A stretch of 64,000 nucleotides of DNA from Pseudeuparius sepicola (GCA_963920635.1 OY987302.1:25519278-25583277), one strand, 5' to 3'; positions 46,541 through 57,118 are shown, counted from the stretch's first letter. Numbers and translations: made by a program. Notes: a model not told the origin generated them from the letters alone.

Positions 46541-46679
46541 ATATTAAAATTATTTAATTATTTCTAAAATATTTCCGAAAAAAATTTTTTTTTTTCGATT
46601 TTTCGTATTTATACAGCTTTCTGAGTATGTGGTTAAAATTATTGTATGTAGGTCTGAAACACCCTGCATAAAAGATAAT

Positions 46680-47469
46680 ATTATGAAGGTGGCACACTTG
46701 AATGTTTGTTCTTTGTTCACTGGTTTGGTTGAGTTAAGGACAATTATAGAGGAGCAGAATTTCGATATTGTGTTACTCACTGAGACGTGACGTGGTTGTC
46801 CGGTAATGTCGTGGATGGTAGATTCCATATTAATGGCTACAATTTCATCAGAATAGACAGGCTGCTGGGCAGAGGGGGAGGAATAGCTGTTTACTTTAAA
46901 GATGAAATTCAGGCTAACGGCCTGGTCTTAGAGCTGTTGGTAACCGTCGAAAACTAATCATGAGGCCTTTGTATGATGAGATCTTTTTTTTTTGGGAGAC
47001 TAATGTGGATTTTTTTAAATTTAAATAATCCATTAAATGATTTTGTCGAAATAAAATGAACCCACGCACCTAGCTCGTAATTCCTCCACACTGTTGGATC
47101 CGATTTTTGTCACAAATCGCGATACGATAGTCATAGTGTCATAGTGATAGTGTTTTTTTACAATTTAAATATTGACACAGTTCACAGGAGGCCCAAGATA
47201 ATCAAATATAGGTCAATTCAATTTCAATTCAAATAAGTTTCTGACGGATCTTTACAGTTTACTATGGAACGACATTTTCTATGTGAATTATATTGGCAAT
47301 AAAATTCATTTATTTTCTCCTTTAATGAAGGTATTGGTTGATAGACATGTGCCTTTAAAAGAGGTTAGAGTTACAAAAAAGAAGGTGCCTTGGATAATTC
47401 CAAATTTAAAACCTAGTGTGTGTTGCAACAATTTATATCAAATAGGTGTAATGACAATTGGGAAACATA
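46680..47469 (+). pseudogene. LINE-G APE endonuclease domain
   Basis: The start is MKVAHLNVCSLFTGLVELRT (46683), the N-terminus of the APE-type endonuclease with its Asn. IVLLTET ends with the catalytic Glu. A 5-bp tandem duplication (GACGTGACGT) breaks the frame at 46788-46797. The sequence continues WLSGNVVDGRFHINGYNFIR and GRGGGIAVYFKDE. After a decayed stretch it resumes with NDIFYVNYIGNKIHLFSPLM and VPLKEVRVTKKKVPWIIPNL up to the inserted MITE. This domain nicks target DNA. Jockey/CR1-like. Confidence 0.8.
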
Positions 47470-47954
47470 CAGTGACCGGCAGAAAGTTGGACACAAATGG
47501 AAAACTTTTTTATTATTAATTTCTCAGAAAATTTTATTCTTGATAAAAGTTGGTGCATCATTTCAAACTCAAAACGCACATATCAAAATTTAAATATCTC
47601 TTTTTGGATACCAGGTAGATTAAAAAATGTCAAAATAACTCAAGAGTAAAGTACCCTTCTTTTTTTAAAATATGGTAAAAAGTTACTTACAAAAGTTGTT
47701 TGGAATCAAAGGTGGATGTCAGATTTAAAGTCGCAGCCACCTAGTAAAACAAAAATTTAACTTTTTTTTGTATTTTTTCGACCACCCTGTGTATTACAAA
47801 AAAAACAAAATACGACAAGCGCAACTTATCATCGGATAACACATGAATTTGCTACTAAACTTTACTTTTGTTCGATTAGCTGTTAGAAATTTAAATTAAT
47901 CGAAATCAGAGTTTAAATGTTAAATTTTTGTGTCCAACTTTCTGCCGGTCACTG
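47470..47954. mobile_element. Tc1-like MITE (485 bp) inside LINE-G
   Basis: A perfect terminal repeat of 28 bp beginning CAGTGACCGGCAGAAAGTTG, flanked by TA on both sides. Removing the element with one TA joins the LINE-G frame exactly (NWET before, YKTLRNF after). CAGTG ends and a TA target are typical of Tc1-like elements. It has no transposase and is AT-rich. Confidence 0.9.
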
Positions 47955-48110
47955 TATAAGACTCTTAGGAACTTCACCGTTGCAAAGACTAGGAAGGCTA
48001 AGCATATCTACCTGAATAAATTGTCAGCCGAAAAAAATGTTAAAAGTGTTTGGAATGAAGGACTTAGGCATCTTTGTGATCCAGAAGTAATTAATAAAAT
48101 TACTTTGTAG
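47955..48110 (+). pseudogene. LINE-G, end of endonuclease and linker
   Basis: Continues the LINE-G frame: YKTLRNFTVAKTRKAKHIYL then NKLSAEKNVKSVWNEGLRHL and a stop at 48108-48110. This K-R-rich linker (Y-K-x-L-R-N-x-V-x-x-x-x-R-K-A-K-x-x-Y) joins the endonuclease to the RT in Jockey/CR1 LINEs. The RT itself is absent, so the copy is truncated here. Confidence 0.75.
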
Positions 48111-48825
48111 TCCACCGGAATTAGACGTCAAAAACACATTTTAGCGACAACAAAAACTACATCAACCTAACCTGATGGAAAAGGTAGGTTTTGACTTTGC
48201 AAAAAAGAATGTTCACACGCAAAGTCGCCCAGGGCTTGGGGTTCAAGAGGGGGAAAGAAAATGCACGAATTTTCGTGTTTTTTCGCTGTTTTTTTGTGTT
48301 TTACTCGAAAACTACGCATTCTAGTGAAAAATTGTAGCGCAGAAAATTTCCTATAGACTTATGTTACTGCCCTCCCCCATTAGTTCTTATTTCCGCTACT
48401 AGAGCGAGCGAAAACGTTTGAATATTCATTTACTTGTTTCTTTCTTCCCATTTAAATCCATGCAAACCTCTTTTTGCTTTTCAAATTTAATGATAATACA
48501 ACAAATTTAATCTTCCCTTTTTTAGCCTACTAGAGGCTCGTTTTCTGTTTCGTTGTCATGGCAACTCAAAAAAATTCCGGAAGTATTCTCATTTACATTA
48601 GGCAGCAGGAGGTGAATACAGCGGAATTTTTTTGACAGTTCTATAAAGTAGTTTCTTTTAGGTTATATAATATTAATATTAATAGTAATATTCTGATATC
48701 CTTCTGAAAAGTGGGCACAATAATACAAGATGAACAAATTTTCTTAATAACTTCCGATATTTCCAAGGCAAACCCTATTTTTACCAATATTTAATTTTAA
48801 ATGTCGAATTTGACATTCATGGGTT
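48111..48825. other. Non-coding stretch between LINE fragments
   Basis: No gene is seen. Several patches (e.g. 48230-48330) look like non-coding element ends, but no terminal repeats were matched. Confidence 0.4.
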
Positions 48826-49302
48826 GTGACGTCACAACCCTCTTTAGGCGAAATAGTGTACCCAAAACATGCACCAATATATAGCAAAATAGCAGAAACG
48901 ACTGTGTCTCAGGCATACCCACAGAGTAATACTCTTCTGTGCACTCTTGGTAATCACAGTGAATCCACTATTTTTGTCTCCGAGATAACGACAGCCGAAA
49001 TCTACAGGGTGCTGCAGAAATTAGAGAACAACAAATCATCTTGCGGTCCAGACAATACTCCAATAAAAGCAATCAAAGCTATGGCCAAATACTTGGTTCA
49101 TCCACTAGCATTTTTATTTAACTTATCTATTCGATCGGGCACTTTTCCAGAAGCACTTAAATAAGCTCTAATTATACCTCTATTTAAAGGTTGGGACACT
49201 GAATACTCCGGAAATTATAGACCAATTGCCCTAGTGTCCTGCTTCTCAAAATTATTGGAAAAAAGAATTCACAACAGACTGACTTCATTTTTGAACAGCC
49301 AC
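48826..49302 (+). pseudogene. LINE-H copy 1: RT N-terminal part (empty-site copy)
   Basis: Reads TTAEIYRVLQKLENNKSSCG, PDNTPIKAIKAMAKYLVHPL, NLSIRSGTFPEALK then a TAA stop (49162-49164), then ALIIPLFKGWDTEYSGNYRP and IALVSCFSKLLEKRIHNRLT. These are the finger motifs of a Jockey/CR1-like RT. It ends abruptly in ...FLNSHN near 49302. The minus-strand copy at 51370-52830 matches it closely and shares the TAA stop. Confidence 0.82.
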
Positions 49303-49389
49303 AATGAAAAAAGTGTTTGAGGCATTCAAGCCTGCCGGTAAAAAAATTCTTTTTTTGAAAATACCCATACAATGTATACAGTATAGGTA

Positions 49390-49995
49390 CAGACTGAGTC
49401 ATTTTCGATGGTTTTATGGGGTATCTCCGTTATTTGTATAGATAGAAAAAAACAAGGAGGTGTTCATGAGTTAATTTTTTGAGTTATTTACGATCCTCAA
49501 AACAGATCTCTGATATCTCCAATACTTTAGGAGATACAGGGCGTTTTTGAAATTTTTGCAATTATCATAGCTCATTTGTTTTTAAACCTATATATTTCGT
49601 TGAAAACGCTTTATACACACTTTTTTACGTAGAATCCATTGTAGTAAACAGTTTTTCTATAAAATAGTTATTTATGTACCAAGGCACTGAAGTTGAATTA
49701 TTAAGTTGAACTTCAGTGCCTTGGTAGGTAAAATAGTTATTTTATAAAAAAGTGCGTATAAAGCGTTTTCAACGAAATATATAGGTTTAAAAACAAATGA
49801 GCTATGATAATTGTAAAAAATAGCAAAAATTTCAAAAACGCCCTGTATCTCCTAAAGTATTGGAGATATCAGAGATCTGTTTCGAGCATCGTAAATATCT
49901 CAAAAAATTAACTCATGAACACCTACCTTGTCTTTTTTTCTATCTATACAAATAACGCAGATACCCCACAAAATCATCGAAAATGGCTCAGTCTG
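49390..49995. mobile_element. CAGACTG foldback element FB5 (606 bp)
   Basis: CAGACTGAGTCATTTTCGAT and its mirror ATCGAAAATGGCTCAGTCTG are flanked by TA. The arms are reverse complements to the centre near 49695, where AAGGCACTGAAGTT pairs with AACTTCAGTGCCTT around a short loop. It carries the internal motif GAGATACAGGGCGTT (49531-49545, mirrored 49837-49851), also found in FB3, FB6 and FB7. Confidence 0.88.
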
Positions 49996-49997
49996 TA

Positions 49998-50078
49998 CAG
50001 TGCTATACATAAAGTTTGGGCCAAATGGAGAAAATAGTTATTAGATTTTTTTTAAAATCAGATTTCAGAATAGATAGA
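49998..50078. repeat. Solo end of the 26894-type MITE
   Basis: CAGTGCTATACATAAAGTTT, then a CCAAATGG motif and TTATTAGATTT, matches the left end of the MITE at 26894. It is cut off by the 3' end of LINE-H copy 2. The other half was not found. Confidence 0.5.
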
Positions 50079-50079
50079 T

Positions 50080-51657
50080 AGACAATTTATTCATTTAAAG
50101 CTTTACAACATATTCTGAAACGTCAATGGTGTACAATATAAATTTTATATGCATATATGGACTAACACAGTAAAAAGTAGGTATAGTAGATATACATATA
50201 TATAGAGTCTGTTTATTTTCAATTGCTCAAAAATTCTGTCACGCTATAATAGCATTTGGAACGCAGAAATGAGAGGCCTTTCCTGAATTTATTGAAATTT
50301 TCAATATTTTTTATATCATTTGGGAGATTGTTATAAATGGTACTACAAGTGTAGTACGGCCCTTTGGTGTAAGCTGTTAGGTTAAATTTTTTTATATTGA
50401 TGGAGTTAGCCAATCTCGTGCTGTACTTGTGTATACTGTTGCCTAATGGATATAAGTGCTGTTTAACAAAGATAGCAGCTTCGAAAATTAGTATGCAAGG
50501 AACTGTAAGTATTTTTTTCCTTAAAGAGTGGTCGGTAGGGATCCGGGGGTGCTGCAGAGGAAATCAGTCTTACGATACCTTTTTGAAGAATAAAGATTCT
50601 TTGGATGTCTGTGGAGAAACCCCAGAATAAAAGCAGGTATTTGAGGTGACTGTAGGCTAGAGCATTGTAAATTCTTATGAGGTAATCTCGGTCTACTATA
50701 TTTTTCATATTTCTTATTGCATAGTATGCATTGTTAATTTTGTGTGCTATATGATCAATTGTGAAATTTTCAGGTCAGTTGTTCATCCATGATGATACCT
50801 AAGAACTTAGTGTGGCTCGCTTTTTCAAGTAGACAGTTGTTTATTGTTAAGGTGAGGTTTGGTACAACCCTCCGTTTATAAAAAGTGACATATTTAGTTT
50901 TGGCGGCATTGACAACCAAACCGTTCTGATGGCACCAATTGTAGAATTGGTCCAGGATGGTGTTCGCCGTGTCTTGCAGTTCCTCAGGATTTGGCGTGGA
51001 AATTGCGATAGTTGTATCATCTGCAAACATAATTAGTTTCAACTTATTTTTGTGAGTTGTAGAATTTAAGATCATTAATAAAGACTATGAAGAGTAGCGG
51101 CGACAAAACAGCACCCTGAGGGACCCCGAGACTTGGCGACAAATATTCAGAGGTGGTGTCTCCTAGATAAAAATGAGTTAAAGCAGCAAATGCCTAGTGT
51201 TCATAGTTTTTCTGTCATGAGTTCATTCCGAAAGCCCCAGTTATATCCGAAAAATAGTACCAGACAGTAATCGGAACGGTCGATCGATTGGAAGATAAAA
51301 TTTGTCAAGTCATAAGTTGCAGTTACAGTTGATTTGTTAGAAGTAAAACCGTGCTGATTGAGTGATAGTAATTTGTGGCTGTTCAAAAATGAAGTCAGTC
51401 TGTTGTGAATTATTTTTTCCAATAATTTTGAGAAGCAGGATAGGAGGGCAATTGGTCTATAATTTCCGGAGTATTCAGTGTCCCCACCTTTAAATAGAGG
51501 TATAATTAGAGCTTATTTAAGTGCTTCTGGAAAAGTGCCCGATCGAATAGATAAGTTAAATAAAAATGCTAGTGGATGAACCAATACCAAGAGTGCACCG
51601 AAGAGTATTACTCTGTGGGTATGCCTGAGACACAGTCGTTTTTGCTATTTTGCTATA
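50080..51657 (-). pseudogene. LINE-H copy 2: RT and C-terminal domain (minus strand)
   Basis: Minus-strand order: RTGTFPEAL-type block with the same TAA stop as copy 1, HNRLTSFLNSHKLLSLNQHG (RT), SATYDLTNFIFQSIDRSD-like block, LKLIMFADDTTIAISTPNPE (catalytic FADD box, about 51030-50975), WCHQNGLVVNAAKTKYVTFY and HTKFLGIIMDEQLT. The C-terminus is IYNALAYSHLKYLLLFWGFS, then YYTCSTIYNNLPNDIKNIEN. Motif A is damaged. The 3' end is followed by a short TAGA-type repeat at about 50075-50090. 5'-truncated; Jockey/CR1-like. Confidence 0.83.
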
Positions 51658-52767
51658 CAGGGTGTTCCTAAATATCATGTACATACGGAAGGGGGTAATT
51701 CTTTGGCCCATTTTAAGAAAGAACTTCATTTTTTAAATTGAATTTTGGCTACATCTCCCGAAATAATCAAGCTGCTGAACTGAAATTTGGCACTGCTGTG
51801 TTTTTGGGGATGGAGAATAAGCTGAAAATGTCAATTTCACCGTATATCACAGAGGGCGCCACTTGCGCTGTTTTTTGATCAAGCTTTTACGCGTAACTTT
51901 TTTGAGGTTATCTTTTTGGTCCTGCAGGTCCATCATTTTAGTGCATCTTTTCATTCTGCAAGAAAAAGGTACTCTTGTTTCATAATGATTAATCAACCGT
52001 TTGCTTTGAAATTGCCAAAACGTTCTCCAAAACACCTATTGATTCCAATATTCGAAACATAAAATTTTCACCTACTGCTTTCAAATGTTACAGATCAACT
52101 GTACATTCAAAATGATGAAAAAAATGCCAAATGGGCATTGGTCAAAACACCATTGGTTTTCTTGAAATAGTGTCAAAATTTTGTCAAATTCAATCCTTTC
52201 CATTTTGAAAGCGAATACTTTTTGGTACATTATTCATAGGGATTTTTTTTCATCATTTTGAATGTACAGTTGATCTGTAACATTTGAAAGCAGTAGGAGA
52301 AAATTTTATGTTTCGAATATTGAAATCAACAGGTGTTTTGGAGAACATTTTGGCAATTTCAAAGCAAACGGTTGATTTAATCGTTATAAAACAAGAGTAC
52401 CTTTTTCTTGCAGAATGAAAAGATGCACTAAAATGATGGACCTGCAGGACCAAAAAGATAACCTCAAAAAAGTTACGCGTAAAAGCGTGATCAAAAAACA
52501 GCGCAAGTGGTGCCCTCTGTGAGATACGCTGAAATTGACATTTTCAGCTTATTCTTCATCCCCAAAAACATAGCAGTGCCAAATTTTAGTTCAGCAGCTT
52601 GATTATTTCGGAAGATGTAGCCAAAATTCAATTTAAAAAAATGAAATTCAACGCCCTGTATCTCAAAAGTTAGGACGTTTACGACATACGTTCATATGAA
52701 GTTTTTTCTTAAAATGGGCCAAAGAATTACCCCCTTCCGTATGTACATGATATTTAGGAACACCCTG
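51658..52767. mobile_element. CAGGGTG foldback element FB6 (1110 bp)
   Basis: CAGGGTGTTCCTAAATATCA and its mirror TGATATTTAGGAACACCCTG, with TA on both sides. The arms pair over nearly the whole length, centre near 52220. It shares the blocks of FB3 and FB7. The left arm has lost the part with the internal GAGATACAGGGCGTT motif, while the right arm keeps it (52650-52664). It is inserted in LINE-H copy 2, and copy 1 shows the empty site. Confidence 0.92.
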
Positions 52768-52835
52768 TATATTGGTGCATGTTTTGGGTACACTATTTCG
52801 CCTAAAGAGTGTCGTGACATCACAACCACACTGTC
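52768..52835 (-). pseudogene. LINE-H copy 2, upstream piece beyond FB6
   Basis: In reverse complement it reads TTTAGGCGAAATAGTGTACC then CAAAACATGCACCAATATA, the same as copy 1 at 48843-48880. Similarity ends at about 52835 (near a GTTGTGACGTCAC-like stretch), which is also where copy 1 begins. Confidence 0.8.
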
Positions 52836-53140
52836 TCTCGGAACAGTGTGCTTCGTATTGTATCGGGTGCGCGTAAATTATATTCAATACCGTTGCCAAT
52901 TTTGAGCATTGATGGCTTATTGCAGTGCGGATGGCTGTGAAAGCAATTGAAAAGACTGTGTGTCCTTTTTTCGAATTCCTAAAGACCCTGAAAGGTAAGA
53001 TTTAGACTGACGTATAATTAGGAAAAATGTCTTAATCAATTATTTCTATAGTCATTGAAATATTATTACATTATTACACAATACTCGTATTATGCATAAT
53101 ATTATATATATGTTGAATAATATAAAAGTAAATGATTGAT

Positions 53141-53250
53141 AAAGTATTCCTGGGTTACTACCAAAACAAAATTTGGAACCATTTAATAATTTATATTACA
53201 GTATCTACGTATGTTTCGGCCAACATTTAGCCATCTTCAGGTCACATATA
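53141..53250 (-). repeat. Penelope-like terminal repeat (solo)
   Basis: 53141-53229 is an inverted copy of 55551-55638, which is joined to the Penelope-like RT on the minus strand. On the minus strand it contains CTGAAGATGGCTAA, then TTGGCCGAAAC, the pattern of the hammerhead motif carried by terminal repeats of many Penelope-like elements. It is probably a solo or fragmentary pseudo-LTR. Confidence 0.6.
53205..53245 (-). ncRNA. Hammerhead-like motif in a Penelope-like terminal repeat
   Basis: The minus strand reads CTGAAGA (53234-53240; position 7 of the core tolerates any base). One extra U follows, then GGCTAA-ATG-TTGGCC (a six-pair stem II with one G-U), then GAAA (53214-53217) and AC-ATAC-GT, a two-pair stem III, before A. 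Stem I pairs poorly. Penelope-like terminal repeats commonly carry hammerheads, so this is probably a decayed one. Confidence 0.5.
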
Positions 53251-53439
53251 CAATTATTTTATTTTAAAATTGTAAAAAATTTTAAAAATTATTTAAGTCT
53301 AATTTCTTTTGCTTCCGTAGTTTTTTTATATATTAATAATCAGAGCAACAGAGAGGGCAAATTCCAGGTTTGTTATATAATGTAAATTTTTTTATGTTAT
53401 ATGTTTAAATTTGATAAAATTTTTCGACTCAAATTCAAA

Positions 53440-54370
53440 TTATTATTATTTTAAAAGGTCACCTTTTAAAATAAAAAAGGTGTTCAAACAATCCACCATT
53501 ATTATTTATGCAAATATTGCATGTTTTTTAAACTGAATTTGTCGCCTTTCTTAGAGAGCGCCTGACAATACTGGCAATTGCTTCTAAAACAGCTGCTCTT
53601 AATTCAACAATTGTCTCATACTTTATTTTGTACTGTTTCCCACAAAAAGAAATCCAAAACAGACAAATCGGGGGATCGGAGCTGCCAGGAAATAGGTCTA
53701 TTTCTCCCTATCCAACTATTTGGATAGAGCTGATCTAGGTAATTTCTTACGGGCAAACAATTATGTGGTGGAGCTCCATCATGATAATTTTTGTTTTATT
53801 TTGTTACATTTTGTTACCAGCTTAAAATAAAATATTTGAAAGTTTGAAGTAGGTATGTCTTATTATAAAATAGAACGTAATTATGAAAATATTCCAGGGC
53901 TGACTATGTGAAAATTTAAAAAAAAATTAGAAAATTAGCCATAGCTATTTTGTTTTTTATAATAACTATGTCGAGTATTATATTTTTGGAAAGCTCAACA
54001 AATGGCCGATTTGATAAGGCCACAGCCAACTATGATTTACATTTAAAAAACACAAGTTTATGTCATATCTCAAAAATCACAAACAACATAAAAAATTGGA
54101 TTAGATTATCTTATTAAGCCCAAAATTATCTACAATTTTTGTCTCTACAGTTTTTCTGTATAATCAGAAATAACGGAGCTACAGAGATCTGATGAAATAG
54201 CAAAAAATCACTCTTTTCAAAATATCTAGTGAGCCACGAACTTTTTTAAAAATCCAAAAGGGGAATTAGATTGAGCATTCAAAACTGCAATTCTTTCCCC
54301 ATTTAACGTTTGTTCTAGCTCTGTTAGTTTCCGAGATCCCCATAGTGGGCATCGAAAAAAACTCACCCTG
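53440..54370 (-). mobile_element. Mariner-like element remnant
   Basis: Its 5' end is CAGGGTGAGTTTTTTTCGAT (complement of 54351-54370), next to TA. The following 500 bp are untranslated leader. The transposase C-terminus lies at 53815-53455 on the minus strand. The 3' end near 53440 is not sharply defined, and the N-terminal domain and first catalytic Asp are gone. Confidence 0.7.
53455..53815 (-). pseudogene. Mariner-like transposase, C-terminal half
   Basis: The minus-strand reading is HDGAPPHNCLPVRNYLDQLY, PNSWIGRNRPISWQLRSPDL then SVLDFFLWETVQNKVYETIV and ELRAAVLEAIASIVRRSLRK, ending at a stop. HDGAPPH holds the second catalytic Asp and SPDLSVLDFFLW the third, 36 residues apart. This is the DDE domain end of the insect DUF4817-type mariner group, as in the elements at 31865 and 61880. 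The frame is open over 100 codons. Confidence 0.85.
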
Positions 54371-54640
54371 TATATGGGAGTGATATTTCTTTAAAATTCT
54401 TAAATTTATCGACATTATTTAGTCAAGGCATGCGGCGGTCTTTCCCCATTTGTTACACATAAAAGAAGGTTGGCGATTTTTTTATCAGTAGGTAAGTAGG
54501 TACCTATATAAGGAGAAATAATAGTTTTCATGGGAAAGTTAAATCGTTATATAATGTGGAACAAAATTAAGGGGACGACAGAACATGGTTTAAAGTTGTA
54601 AGAATCATAAACATTTAATACAATTTTATATATTATGTTA
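53816..54640. other. Mariner leader and AT-rich flank
   Basis: Up to 54370 this is the untranslated 5' part of the mariner remnant. 54371-54640 shows nothing recognisable. Confidence 0.45.
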
Positions 54641-54644
54641 ATTT

Positions 54645-55560
54645 TTATTCGGTAATAAGACTAAAGTAGATATGTGAGAGTCCATCGGTGTCATTTCTAA
54701 AGTTTATAGTATTTTTATGTTTTTTAATTTTTATCATTTCTAAAATATTACGTTTATGAAAATCTTTTTCCTTGCATAATATTTCGGTATTTTTAAAGTC
54801 AAAGTTGTGGCTGTTATCAATTGCATGTTTACAAAGGGCAGTAGCATGTTCATTTTTATTTTTAATATCATATTGGTGTTTGTATAGTCTTTTGTGTAAA
54901 TATTGTCTTGTCTGGCTGATATAGGTTGAATGGCAATTCAGACAATTCACTTTATATATAAGATTTGTTTGGAAATCATTTGTAATATTTGGTTTTAAGT
55001 TAGAAAATAATTTATTTGTGTTGTTTTGATTCTTATAGGCAACCTGGATATTAAAATCCTTAAAAATATTTGTAATTGGTTCAGATATATTTTTAATATA
55101 TGGCATAGAAAAAAACTTTACAGGGTCTCGTGGACCTGGGTTATTAATTAGTACTGTTGTAAATTTTATGAATTCGTTTTTTGATAATCGGTTTGTAAAA
55201 GGTTTCAGGATAATCTTTTTTTTTAGAGTATTTTGAATTTTTTTTTATATTATCGGGTCTGAATCATTTATGTGAGAGAATGATAGCACGATCAGTAATA
55301 CTGTTTACCACACTCTTTTGTGAGTGATTGGAACATTTCAGTTAAAATTTAAATATCTTTCAGACCAATTTTTTTGTTAAACCAGTTTTTGAAAAATTCA
55401 CCATTTTGGTTGTAAGAAATAGTGATATCTAAGAAATTTTTATTTTCTTTCTCCAATGTGAAATTTAAGCGAGGATGAAAATTATTAAATGCGTTGAATG
55501 TATTCTCGAGTTCATTTTTGTCAACACAAATATACAATCATCGACAAACCAAATGTTGGC
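54645..55560 (-). pseudogene. Penelope-like element 1: RT end and GIY-YIG endonuclease
   Basis: The minus strand starts with FVDDCIFVLT-like sequence (RT catalytic block, 55545-55515), then ELENTFNAFNNFHPRLNFTL and FLDITISYNQNGEFF. After a break, an open frame (55106-54645) carries LIYKVNCLNCHSTYISQTRQ, YLHKRLYKHQYDIKNKNEHA and ALCKHAIDNSHNFDF. The I-Y-K-x-x-C-x-x-C ... Y-I-x-Q-T-x-R ... H pattern is the GIY-YIG endonuclease of Penelope-like elements, with its Cys-Cys finger. The domain nicks target DNA. The first Gly-Ile-Tyr is replaced by Leu-Ile-Tyr. Confidence 0.85.
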
Positions 55561-55638
55561 CGAAACATACGTAGCTACTGTAATATGAATTATTAATTGG
55601 TTCCAAATTTTGTTTTGGTAGTAACCCAGGAATACTTT
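55551..55638 (+). repeat. Pseudo-LTR piece fused upstream of Penelope-like element 1
   Basis: Inverted copy of 53141-53229. It is joined to the RT of element 1 at the short shared stretch AACATTT, directly before the codons for FVDD. The terminal repeat is thus inverted relative to the coding strand, an arrangement known for Penelope-like elements. Confidence 0.65.
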
Positions 55639-55679
55639 ATGAATAAACAAAAATCTACCAGGAATACTACATTAAAATA

Positions 55680-57118
55680 GAGGGTTTTGGGAAGCAATAA
55701 CCGGACTTCAAAAGGGATCAACCAAGAAGAGACCTAAATAAATTTAGAAATGTGCTTACGAATTTGGCTAAGGATCAAAATAGATGCATTTTTTTGGTAA
55801 AGTGTAAGAATCTGAACATCACTATGGTTTTAAAAATATATCTTACATCAATAAACATAAAGTTATACATACAACTGTCCTTCTACAAATATTAAATATT
55901 TGTATTTGTGATTCTAACACAAATATTAATAATATAAACAAACAAATAGACTTTCTAAAAAATAAAATGATACCCAATTTCCCTCACCTTTTTGCTTACA
56001 GGTTTTTCCAACAACATAATATAATATATGAGACAATTTTTACCAACATTAAAAACAAAAATATTACCAAATTAAATAAACTCCTCCAAAATAAGGGTTT
56101 ATCTGACCATAAATATTCTCTCCATACTAATTGGATTGAAAATCTTACAAATCTTGACATACCTTACAATATTAAATATTTCCTCAGTCTTGGACCAAAA
56201 TTTTCTTTTATTAATTCTATGTTTGATTTTGATGGTTTTATGGAAAAATATGTAACATCTTGACCAACCATAAAAACAAAACTAAAAAGAAAGTAAAAAC
56301 TAATATTAGCCAATTTAAATATTACATAAATGAAAAAAAAATTTCTTAAACTACATCAAAATATTCTTATTCTGTCTGCTGATAAATGTAAAAAGACGGT
56401 AATTATATACAAGGGTGATTATCATAATAAAATGATGAACTTACTTAATGACACTACCACACACAAGAAAGAAAATAATTAAAGATCATCACACTTCCTT
56501 GTGATGAGTTTATAAACGGCACCAATATTTGTCTTAATTCTACCTTTTTTCAATATAACAATGAATTTTTTCCCCAAATTTATGGCACTGCAATTGCTAA
56601 TTTGGTTATGGAAAAACTTGAGACAGAAGTTATTAATAATCTACAAATAAAACCACATTTTTACAAAAAGTTTGTCGATGATTGTATACTTTGTGTTGAC
56701 AAAAATGAGCTCGAGAATACATTCAACGCATTTAATAATTTTCGTCCTCGCTTAAATTTCACATCGGAGAAAGAAAATAAAAATTAATTAAATTTCTTAG
56801 ATATCACTAATTCTTATAACCAAAATGGTGAAATTTTCACAAATTGGTTTAACAAAAAAAATTGGTCTGAAAGATATTTAAATTTTAACTCAAATGTTCC
56901 AATCACTCACAAAAAAAGTGTGGTTTACAGTCTTACCGATCGTGCTGTCATTCTCTCATAAATGATTCAGCCCCGAAAATATAAAAAAAATCAAAATACT
57001 CTAAAAAGAAATGATTATCCTGAAACCTTTTACAAACCGATTATCAAAAAATGAATTCATAAAATTTACAACAGTACTAATAACCCAGGTCCACAAGACC
57101 CTGTAAAGTTTTTTCTAT
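55680..57118 (+). pseudogene. Penelope-like element 2: N-terminal region and RT
   Basis: The plus strand reads SLHTNWIENLTNLDIPYNIK and YFLSLGPKFSFIN (N-terminal block), LSADKCKKTVIIYKGDYHNK then MMNLLNDTTTHK (RT block ADKGNKTV), FFQYNNEFFPQIYGTAIANL, and FYKKFVDDCILCVDKNELEN (catalytic FVDD). It continues TFNAFNNFRPRLNFTSEKEN and then decays near 57100 in sequence also found (inverted) at 55120-55330. The start in 55680-55960 is decayed. It faces element 1, and the two share about 85-90% of bases where they overlap. Frameshifts and stops make it inactive. Confidence 0.85.

Larger units (their letters stand above)
44652..46666. mobile_element. CAGGGTGTTTCAGACC element carrying a LINE insertion
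   Basis: CAGGGTGTTTCAGACCTAAA and its mirror (46645-46666) form ends of about 40 bp, continuing with TACAATAATTTTAACCACAT on both arms. TA is on the left and CA on the right. Inside are GC-rich sequences (44805-44945, 46070-46520) interrupted by LINE-F. Without LINE-F the element would be about 0.9 kb. It lies directly before the start of LINE-G ORF2. Confidence 0.75.

Noticed and set aside
44652..46666. LTR retrotransposon
   Set aside because: The ends are inverted and not direct, they follow the CAGGGTG pattern, and no gag, protease or integrase sequence is present. The RT inside belongs to a non-LTR element on the minus strand.
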